Source: Bacilli bacterium (lineage in GTDB: Bacteria > Bacillota > Bacilli > Bacillales > Amphibacillaceae). From it: DNA of 51,632 bases. Location: contig JAAYTF010000050.1 in assembly GCA_012518125.1 (NCBI GenBank), forward strand, positions 1-51,632, read 5' to 3'. A program made the position numbers and the translations under genes. Under the pieces are notes generated by a model that saw only the letters and a program-made list of their open reading frames with translations, had not been told where the DNA came from and ran no database searches. Shown piece by piece: positions 45,989-51,632 of the stretch (its first letter is position 1; each line of letters starts with the position of its first letter).

Positions 45989-46032
45989 AAAAAAAATCCT
46001 CCTTTTTGGTTATTTCCTCCGTTTAATTCATC

Positions 46033-46069
46033 TTTGTACACAACCGGAACCCCGGCACCCGTGTACAAA
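46033..46069 (-). ncRNA. Structured 5' leader of rpsB (candidate S2 autoregulatory element)
   Basis: On the minus strand the 37 bases fold without leftovers: a 9-bp stem TTTGTACAC / GTGTACAAA, an internal loop GGGTG / TT, and an upper 4-bp CCGG stem closed by the loop GGTT. It lies 44 bases before the rpsB start, downstream of the proposed promoter and not followed by a T-run, so it is not a terminator. A role in S2 feedback is inferred from position. Confidence 0.5.
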
Positions 46070-46091
46070 TTATTAAACGTGTGTAGTGGTA

Positions 46092-46120
46092 AATTTATTA
46101 CCTTAAATAAGGTATCACAA
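46092..46120 (-). promoter_or_regulatory. Possible rpsB promoter with palindromic spacer
   Basis: Minus strand: TTGTGA (46115-46120), 17 bp, TAAATT (46092-46097); each is a 4/6 match. The palindrome TACCTTA-AA-TAAGGTA (46099-46114) fills almost the whole spacer. Alternative promoters nearby cannot be excluded. Confidence 0.4.
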
Positions 46121-46221
46121 ATTAATTTGATAAGCAAGCGATTCCTCTTATATTCTTGCATTTTTCATCATTCATTCATCTATATTTATGGCGCATTTTT
46201 CTCGCTTTTAACCAAATAAAA

Positions 46222-46243
46222 GAACGAAAATATTTTTTCGTTC
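46222..46243 (-). terminator. Terminator of the fla/che operon after swrB
   Basis: A 9-bp stem GAACGAAAA / TTTTCGTTC (46222-46230, 46235-46243), 4-nt loop, then TTTTATTT on the minus strand; 19 bases past the swrB stop. Confidence 0.88.
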
Positions 46244-46261
46244 CCTCAAACATTCGTATTC

Positions 46262-46771
46262 TTATTCGTGATCCACAAGTTGATGCAATTTAATATATAA
46301 ATCGACTTCCGTTTTTCCGCGGTTTAATTGCTTTGCGATTTCCTCAGGCGATTTCCCTGCGCGGAACAGTTGCAGCACTTGCCCTTCGAACGAAGTCTCG
46401 ACGACATCTTCCACTTCTTTTTCCGCTTTAATGTTCGTTAATTCCCAAGTTTTTTTCGGTTCTTTGACCGTTTCATTGATTTCGGCTTCTTTTCGATTCG
46501 TATCGTTCAGCATTCGTTCCATCAAATCGGATTCGACGTTCTTCTTCAATGCCCGTTCATCACTCATTTTCCGCCGCATTTCCGCCTCGTACACTTTCTT
46601 TTCCAACTTTTCGTTTTCGTGCCGTATGTTTTTCATGAATTCATCCATCAACTCTTCCAGTCGGGCGATTTGCTCGGCTTTATCTTTTTTCGTTTTTTCA
46701 TATACGTGATAGATCGAAATAAAAGCGATTGCATGCAACAAAAAACTTACCAACAAAAAAAATGAGGTCAT
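46262..46771 (-). CDS. swrB: SwrB-like motility protein (DUF6115)
   Basis: Protein of 169 aa at the position of B. subtilis swrB (ylxL), between sigD and rpsB. One N-terminal membrane helix (about residues 3-22) is followed by a long charged coiled coil (about 28-120). A short C-terminal helix-turn-helix-like segment reads LFRAGKSPEEIAKQLNRGKTE-V. In B. subtilis SwrB activates flagellar type III export and sigma-D activity. Overall sequence is poorly conserved in this family; the assignment rests on position, architecture and the C-terminal motif. Confidence 0.82.
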   Translation of the reverse strand: MTSFFLLVSFLLHAIAFISIYHVYEKTKKDKAEQIARLEELMDEFMKNIRHENEKLEKKVYEAEMRRKMSDERALKKNVESDLMERMLNDTNRKEAEINETVKEPKKTWELTNIKAEKEVEDVVETSFEGQVLQLFRAGKSPEEIAKQLNRGKTEVDLYIKLHQLVDHE

Positions 46772-46783
46772 GATGATCCCTTC

Positions 46784-47107
46784 CTAACCGCTCCAGTCTA
46801 TATGTCTGCCTAAATAAGGATGTTTGATTTTCTCTTTTTGTTTTTTCGAACGTTCGTTTCCACTCTTGTCTTTTTGACTTTCGTATTGCTCGCGCTTCGA
46901 ACGTTCTTCGTTCGTGTCGACATTTCTTTTTTCGACATGTTCAAACCGGTTTGTCCGTTGACGTCTCAACACTTCTTCGGTCAATTGTTGTTGTGTTAAT
47001 GTTTCTTGATATTGCTGGCCTTGTCGCGTCAACTGCTCTTGAATTTTGCTCGCGTCTTGTTGCCGCATGATCGCGATTTGCATATCAATCGACTTTAAGC
47101 CCATCAT
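46784..47107 (-). CDS. Uncharacterised small protein of the sigD-swrB interval
   Basis: Predicted 107-aa protein that I do not recognise as a named family. The N-terminus (GLKSIDMQIAIMRQQDASKI) is followed by a Gln-rich helical stretch (about residues 20-50) and a strongly charged Lys/Arg/Glu region, ending YLGRHIDW. There is no membrane segment or cysteine. ATG 47107 is used because GGGAAG lies 5-6 bases upstream; a frame reaching into the preceding gene has no site. It lies 44 bases after the FapA-like gene and 12 before swrB, so it is probably part of the motility operon. The helical-hydrophilic character suggests a binding or scaffold protein, but function is unknown. Confidence 0.72.
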   Translation of the reverse strand: MMGLKSIDMQIAIMRQQDASKIQEQLTRQGQQYQETLTQQQLTEEVLRRQRTNRFEHVEKRNVDTNEERSKREQYESQKDKSGNERSKKQKEKIKHPYLGRHIDWSG

Positions 47108-47151
47108 TAACACTTCCCTTGCCGATTGCTTCAGTGGAAAAAAACATTCTG

Positions 47152-48525
47152 TCAAAAACGGATGACAATTTCGTTGTTGTCGTTGACAATCATCACATTG
47201 TCATATTCTTTTTCGATTTTCCGTTCATATTTGCCGAATGAAACGGTCACATTCGGAAAAATCGTCCCTTTCACTTTCAAATAAGCGCGGTCGACGCTGC
47301 CCAACGTGGCATTGATTTCCGCAAGTTCATTTTTCACTGCCTCAATTTCTTCATTCGTTTTTTCCAACGAATATTTTAAACGAAGCAACGTAATCCGTGA
47401 TTTGCTGTCCAACGCCTCTTTATCTGTACCGGCAAATCGACTTTGCAGCATGCGGAGTTTTTGGCGGTTGTTTTCCAATTTCGCCAGTTGTTCCTGCAAC
47501 TCTTTTTGACGCTCGAACAATTTATAGTCCATGCCGAATGAAAGGTTCGTTTTCGTATTCATTCGGTTTCCCACATTATTAGCTATTATAGCACCGCCGG
47601 CAGAGATAATGCCACCGACGATGTTTCCCCGTCTTAAAATGATATCGTTGATTGCCGTGCATTCACTATGCATGATCGAATTTTCGACATAGATGTTATT
47701 TCCCGCTTTAATGATGCCTTGGTTGACATAGCCGATATGTACATCTTCCCCTGCTTCGATTCTGCCGATTTTCAATCCGGCAATCCCTTCGGAGACGGTC
47801 ACGCTCCCTTTTGCGATGATCGTAGCCGCTTCAACGAGGCCGAAAATGCGAATATCCCCTTCCGCTTTTACGGTAAACCCCGTCGGCACGTCACCACGAA
47901 TGACGACAGAGCCTGGAAAATCGATGTTGCCGATTTTCATCGAGATGCTTTCGTTCACCTCGTATACATCCAACACATGGATGCGATTGTCGATGATGGA
48001 AACTTGGCCGTTCACATCGGCATAAACGGCGCCTTCATTTTCTTTATACGTCACGTTTTTTCCAGGGCGCAACAATGCGGGTTTCCCTGGGCGGGCCTTA
48101 ATTTTCGTGCCGTAAACGGTCGTTCCGTCTTCGCCTTTTGTCGGTGGAATGATCGTCGCAAGTTTTTGACCTTCCTTAACCGTTGGAATACGCATCACAT
48201 CACGGAAATCCCAGTTTTCCTTCCGTTCCACTTTCGTCGACATGTCGAAGTGATATTCAATTTCGCCCGGTTTTCCGTCTTTTTTTTCTATTCCTTCAGC
48301 AACAATGATCGGGAAGTCGGTATGGGGGAAAGTTTCAATGAGTTGTTCGATTGAATCGTAGCGGATGCCAAATTGGATTTTTTGCTGCTGTAAAAATTGA
48401 ACAATCATCTCTTTCGTCAACTGGATTTCCGTTAATTCGCTTTCAGGGATGTCTCGGACGTTTATACTGGCGGTCAATTTGTCGGCTGTAACATGTATTT
48501 GGAATATTTCGTTAAGGTTTTTCAT
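47152..48525 (-). CDS. FapA/DUF342 family protein
   Basis: DUF342 (FapA-like) protein, 457 aa. The N-terminal part contains a DUF342 domain (about residues 75-200, with the glycine-rich TVYGTKIKARPGKPALL). A right-handed beta-helix of short repeats follows (IDFPGSVVIRGDVPTGFTV, GDIRIFGLVEAATI), then a coiled coil (about 330-400). In Vibrio, FapA influences flagellar assembly and responds to glucose signalling; in Bacillaceae its role is not established. It follows sigD by 23 bases in a motility operon, which supports a link to flagella. B. subtilis has no gene between sigD and swrB. Confidence 0.88.
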   Translation of the reverse strand: MKNLNEIFQIHVTADKLTASINVRDIPESELTEIQLTKEMIVQFLQQQKIQFGIRYDSIEQLIETFPHTDFPIIVAEGIEKKDGKPGEIEYHFDMSTKVERKENWDFRDVMRIPTVKEGQKLATIIPPTKGEDGTTVYGTKIKARPGKPALLRPGKNVTYKENEGAVYADVNGQVSIIDNRIHVLDVYEVNESISMKIGNIDFPGSVVIRGDVPTGFTVKAEGDIRIFGLVEAATIIAKGSVTVSEGIAGLKIGRIEAGEDVHIGYVNQGIIKAGNNIYVENSIMHSECTAINDIILRRGNIVGGIISAGGAIIANNVGNRMNTKTNLSFGMDYKLFERQKELQEQLAKLENNRQKLRMLQSRFAGTDKEALDSKSRITLLRLKYSLEKTNEEIEAVKNELAEINATLGSVDRAYLKVKGTIFPNVTVSFGKYERKIEKEYDNVMIVNDNNEIVIRF

Positions 48526-48548
48526 CTTTCCACCTCATTACAGCTAGA

Positions 48549-49325
48549 TTAATGGTTTACTTTCATCAATGTTTTCCGCAGCTTGAAGATGGCCCGTTTA
48601 TGGATTTGCGAGATGCGGGAGGTCGTCAAATTCAACACTTCGCCAATTTCCGTTAACGTCAAGCCTTCCTGGTAAAACAAACTGATGACGAGCTGCTCGT
48701 TTTCGTTCAGTTTTTTGATGTTTTCGGCCAATTCTTTTTTCAGTTCATCAAACTCGATCTTTTCTTCCGGAATCACGGCGTTGTCATCTTCGATCACATG
48801 GGCGATTTCAACTTCGTTGTCGGCATCATTTGATGCAACCGTCGACTCGAGCGACAAAATATTGGCGTACAATGAATGCGTCAACGTCTCTTCCACTTGC
48901 TGTTCGTCGATCTGTAATGCTTCCGCAATTTCTTTGGCGCTCGGTGTCTTGTTTAATTTCTGTTCCAGCATGGTGGCGGTCTTTTCAATTTGCTTCGTCC
49001 GTTCCCGCAACGTGCGGGGCAGCCAATCTTCCTTTCTTAAACCGTCGATGATCGAACCGCGGATGCGGATCGAAGCGTAAGTTGAAAATTTTAAATTGCG
49101 GTTCGGTTCAAATTTGTTCAACGCATCAAATAAGCCGATCATGCCCAAACTGCGTAAATCGTTTTTTTCAAAGCTGGGCGGGATGTGACTCGCCATCCGT
49201 TCGACGTGATAATCGACGATGTACATATAATGTTCGATCAATTTATTTGCCGCTTCTTCATCATGGTTTTCAATCCATTGGTTCCACCAATGCTCGACAT
49301 TTTGGGAGACCGAAGTGTCCATCAT
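48549..49325 (-). CDS. sigD: RNA polymerase sigma-D (flagellar/FliA-type) factor
   Basis: Sigma factor for motility, 258 aa (B. subtilis 254). Region 2 (VDYHVERMASHIPPSFEKND, GLFDALNKFEPNRNLKFSTY, RIRGSIIDGLR), region 3 (ERTKQIEKTATML) and region 4 (ENEQLVISLFYQEGLTLTEIG, TTSRISQIHKRAIFKLR) are all present. It directs flagellin, autolysin and chemotaxis genes and is held by the anti-sigma FlgM. GGGAGGGG precedes the double ATG at 49325. It follows cheD by about 33 bases, as in B. subtilis. Confidence 0.97.
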   Translation of the reverse strand: MMDTSVSQNVEHWWNQWIENHDEEAANKLIEHYMYIVDYHVERMASHIPPSFEKNDLRSLGMIGLFDALNKFEPNRNLKFSTYASIRIRGSIIDGLRKEDWLPRTLRERTKQIEKTATMLEQKLNKTPSAKEIAEALQIDEQQVEETLTHSLYANILSLESTVASNDADNEVEIAHVIEDDNAVIPEEKIEFDELKKELAENIKKLNENEQLVISLFYQEGLTLTEIGEVLNLTTSRISQIHKRAIFKLRKTLMKVNH

Positions 49326-49358
49326 GGTGCCCCTCCCATCTCTAACGAATGATACAGA

Positions 49359-49856
49359 TTAAATATATTTTTCCCCTTGGTTGACTGTGCGAATTTTCAA
49401 TTTCGTTGTCACGGGATCAAATTCGATCGTTCGCCCTTGATTCCCGCCAGTATCCGAGCTGACAATCGGGATTTGATGAAATTTCAAGCGTTCTTTTACT
49501 GCTTCAACGTTTCTTGGTCCAATCCGCATGATTTCGGATGCGGACTGCAATTGGAACATTTGCGCTCCTCCGGCGATTTTCGCTTTCAGCTGGCTTTTTC
49601 TGGCCCCTAATTGAATCAACTTCTCGACTAATATGTCGATCGCTGTATCGGCGTATTTGTATTTGTTGAAATTTTCTTGCTTCGTCAAACTCGAATCCGG
49701 AAGCATGATATGTGCAAGGCCGGCCACTTGTTTATACGAATCGTAAATAACGACACCGACGCATGAACCTAATCCGGACGTACGTATTCGATTTGGCGCT
49801 TTTACGACGTTTAAGTCTGCGATGCCTACCTTTACCACAGTCACTGTCTCTTTCAT
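49359..49856 (-). CDS. cheD: Chemoreceptor glutamine deamidase CheD
   Basis: CheD, 165 aa, deamidates glutamines on chemoreceptors and in Bacillus also binds and stimulates CheC. The active site is visible: the Thr/Ser and Cys in TSGLGSCVGVVIYD, and the His in GLAHIMLPDS. Later family stretches are KIAGGAQMF and GGNQGRTIEFD. The start overlaps the cheC stop by 4 bases, fitting the known CheC-CheD partnership. Confidence 0.97.
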   Translation of the reverse strand: MKETVTVVKVGIADLNVVKAPNRIRTSGLGSCVGVVIYDSYKQVAGLAHIMLPDSSLTKQENFNKYKYADTAIDILVEKLIQLGARKSQLKAKIAGGAQMFQLQSASEIMRIGPRNVEAVKERLKFHQIPIVSSDTGGNQGRTIEFDPVTTKLKIRTVNQGEKYI

Positions 49857-50482
49857 ACGCTTATTCCTAATGCTGAAAATAATTTTGGTATCGATTCAGG
49901 GTCAGGAATCAACAAAAAGTGTCCTTTCGTGCTGCTATTAGGTTCAGCCCCTACTATTTTCGTATCGATCAAAATCGCATAATCGGAGCTGCGCGACAAT
50001 TCGATCAACCCAGTGACGATCGTTGCCGCGGCCATATCGATGCTCAAGTAGGGGATCGTTGTCGTCATTCGCAACTTCGTAAAGTCGGCCATCGCCGATA
50101 AATAGGAGCCGTTTAAAATATTGGCCACTTCTTGCAAAACGGAAATCGCCATCGGGTCTTGTTCCCCGTTTTTCATGATGGAAGTCACTTGTCCATTCGT
50201 CATTTTACTGACGAGATCATTCGCCTCTTCAACCGTCAAGATGAAATAAACCGTTCCCGTCACTTCACCTTCGAAACGGAAAAAGATGGCGACGATCAAC
50301 CGCTCCGGCCCGCCCAATATTTCCATCATTTCATTGATGGTGACGATTTTAACGGACGGGACTTCCATTTTAATTTTTTTGTTGATCAATTGCGACATTG
50401 AAGCAGTGGCGTTGCCGGCACCTATGTTTCCTATTTCACGCAAAACGTCTTTATGCAAACTTGACAACTTTTTCGTGTCCAT
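49853..50482 (-). CDS. cheC: CheY-P phosphatase CheC
   Basis: CheC, 209 aa, dephosphorylates CheY-P and with CheD forms the adaptation loop of Bacillus chemotaxis. Both phosphatase motifs with Glu and Asn are intact: LREIGNIGAGNA near residue 15 and LQEVANILNGSYL near residue 115. This is the pattern of an active two-site CheC. It starts 5 bases past cheW and overlaps cheD. Confidence 0.97.
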   Translation of the reverse strand: MDTKKLSSLHKDVLREIGNIGAGNATASMSQLINKKIKMEVPSVKIVTINEMMEILGGPERLIVAIFFRFEGEVTGTVYFILTVEEANDLVSKMTNGQVTSIMKNGEQDPMAISVLQEVANILNGSYLSAMADFTKLRMTTTIPYLSIDMAAATIVTGLIELSRSSDYAILIDTKIVGAEPNSSTKGHFLLIPDPESIPKLFSALGISV

Positions 50483-50487
50483 TTTAC

Positions 50488-50958
50488 TTAACCTTCCATT
50501 GCATGAACTTCTTCTCGCTCTTCTTCAAACAACACTTTCTCCAAATCCAATAGAATGAACAAACGATTGTCCATTTTGACAACGCCTTCGATGAATTCTT
50601 TGACTTCTTTTCCAATCGTTTCCGGTGATGGTTCAATTTTGTCGCGCATAATGTCGATGACGTCGTTGGCGCTATCGACGATTAAACCGACGGTGACTTC
50701 CTTGACGTTGACGATGATGATCCGTGTTTCATCATCGAACGTGGTTGGTTTGTTTTTTAATTTTTGTTTCAAATCGATGACTGGTGTAACGACTCCCCTC
50801 AAATTAATGACGCCTTTGACGTATGGGGCGGTTCGAGGCACCCGGGTGATCGGCAGCACCCGTTCGATCGAGCCAACCGAATCGACGGGGATCGCGTATT
50901 CCTCGTCTTCAAGTTGAAACACAATCACTTTGTTGTCTAATTCCTTCGTTTCTGTCAC
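50488..50958 (-). CDS. cheW: Chemotaxis coupling protein CheW
   Basis: CheW, 156 aa, links receptors to the kinase CheA at the cell pole. SH3-like CheW fold: VIVFQLEDEEYAIPVDSVGSIER at the N-terminus, TRVPRTAPYVKGVINLRGVV with the signature Asn-Leu-Arg-Gly, then GLIVDSANDVIDI. It starts 14 bases past cheA with a GGGAGG site, in the conserved cheA-cheW-cheC-cheD order. Confidence 0.97.
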   Translation of the reverse strand: MTETKELDNKVIVFQLEDEEYAIPVDSVGSIERVLPITRVPRTAPYVKGVINLRGVVTPVIDLKQKLKNKPTTFDDETRIIIVNVKEVTVGLIVDSANDVIDIMRDKIEPSPETIGKEVKEFIEGVVKMDNRLFILLDLEKVLFEEEREEVHAMEG

Positions 50959-50972
50959 AATTGAAACCTCCC

Positions 50973-51632
50973 TTATTTAACTAACGCGTTGCTGTCGACG
51001 ATTAGCGCCACTTCGCCATCTCCTAAGATTGTCGCACCTGAAATGGCAAAAACGTTCGTCATGTAGTTGCCCAATGATTTTAAGACGACTTCTTGCTGCC
51101 CAATGAATGAATCGACAATGAGCCCGGTCAATTTATTTCCTTTGCGGACGATGACAATGGATACGAAGTCATCATCGGTTTCTTCCACCGTCGGAACTTC
51201 AAAAATTTCTTTTAAATCGACGAGTGGAATGATGCTGCCTCTGAAGTCGATGACTTGATTGTCATGAGCCTTGTAAATTTCCGATTTCTTCAATATCGTC
51301 GTTTCGATGATCGACGATAAAGGTATCGCATATTTTTCTTTTTGCAATTCGACGAGCAATACGGAAATGATCGATAACGTTAGCGGCAATTGTATCGAGA
51401 ACGTAGAGCCTCTACCTTCTTCGGATTCGATCGAAATGTTTCCGCCCAACGATTCAATCGTGTTTTTCACTACGTCAAGCCCAACTCCGCGGCCTGAGAC
51501 ATCAGACACTTTTTCCGTCGTGGAAAACCCGCTTGTTAAGATGAGGTCGTTGATTTGCTGATCGGACATCATTTCCGCTTCTTGCGGCGTAATGAGGCCG
51601 CGTTCAATCGCTTTGTTTTTCACCTTTTCACG
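50973..51632 (-). CDS. cheA: Chemotaxis histidine kinase CheA (C-terminal part)
   Basis: C-terminal 219 codons of CheA; the gene runs past the window edge with an open frame (first codons R-E-K). Visible are the end of the HATPase domain, with the glycine box DVSGRGVGLDVVKNTIESLGG and the GRGSTFSIQLP box, and the whole CheW-like P5 domain (about the last 140 residues: YAIPLSSIIET, VIDFRGSIIPLVDL), which docks CheW and receptors. The phosphorylated His, P2 and dimerisation domains lie outside. A GTG at 51623 is an internal codon, not a start. Confidence 0.97.
   Translation of the reverse strand, partial: REKVKNKAIERGLITPQEAEMMSDQQINDLILTSGFSTTEKVSDVSGRGVGLDVVKNTIESLGGNISIESEEGRGSTFSIQLPLTLSIISVLLVELQKEKYAIPLSSIIETTILKKSEIYKAHDNQVIDFRGSIIPLVDLKEIFEVPTVEETDDDFVSIVIVRKGNKLTGLIVDSFIGQQEVVLKSLGNYMTNVFAISGATILGDGEVALIVDSNALVK

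Overview
The window reads as chromosomal DNA of an endospore-forming, flagellated member of the Bacillaceae (Firmicutes). The gene order closely follows the Bacillus subtilis cotE-to-cheA region read in reverse. Spore genes (cotE, spoVS, spoIIIE, tepA, the ymxH type) sit among motility genes (cheA, cheW, cheC, cheD, sigD, swrB) and a long run of translation and RNA-metabolism genes. Coding is very dense. Every gene but one, a DUF378 membrane protein, is on the minus strand, so transcription runs from high to low coordinates. No rRNA, tRNA, CRISPR array or prophage was seen, and no stretch over 300 bases lacks a gene.

Layout by decreasing coordinate (order of transcription). (1) 51632-46222: the 3' end of a fla/che operon (cheA end, cheW, cheC, cheD, sigD, a DUF342/FapA-like gene, a small unknown gene, swrB) closed by a terminator. 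(2) 46120-39601: rpsB, tsf, pyrH, frr, uppS, cdsA and rseP, i.e. ribosomal protein S2, elongation factor Ts, UMP kinase, ribosome recycling, undecaprenyl-PP synthesis, CDP-DAG synthesis and site-2 protease. dxr and proS are absent from their usual places. (3) 39532-35070: polC, the replicative DNA polymerase. (4) 34995-27637: the nusA-infB operon (rimP, nusA, rnpM, ylxQ, infB, ylxP, rbfA, truB, ribF) and rpsO. (5) 27437-22706: pnp, the polysaccharide-deacetylase-like ylxY, the M16 peptidase mlpA and ymxH. (6) 22664-20243: asd and dapG of the aspartate pathway, without the usual dpaA, dpaB and dapA. (7) 20176-13118: tepA, ylzJ, spoIIIE, ymfF, ymfH, ymfI, ymfJ. (8) 13052-8119: ymfK, rodZ, pgsA, cinA and recA with a LexA-type box. 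(9) 8089-2849: rny, ymdB, spoVS, miaB, ricA. (10) 2556-693: DUF378 on the plus strand, cotE, nudF and a 5' fragment of yqxK. (11) 702-1: the left end of an IS200/IS605-family element carrying tnpB, which interrupts yqxK and runs off the window.

The window is overwhelmingly core genome, and I did not find a new multi-gene system. The most interesting signals are local. The rpsB 5' region has a compact hairpin leader, and a 16-bp palindrome lies inside its proposed promoter spacer. An IS605-type insertion sits precisely after TTTAC in yqxK. Several normally conserved genes are missing from otherwise intact neighbourhoods (dxr, proS, dapA, dpaA, dpaB, mutS, mutL). RicA has no cysteine, CotE has a basic tail, and a small uncharacterised gene lies with a FapA homologue between sigD and swrB. 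Where the longest reading frame has no ribosome-binding site but an internal start does, I use the internal start.
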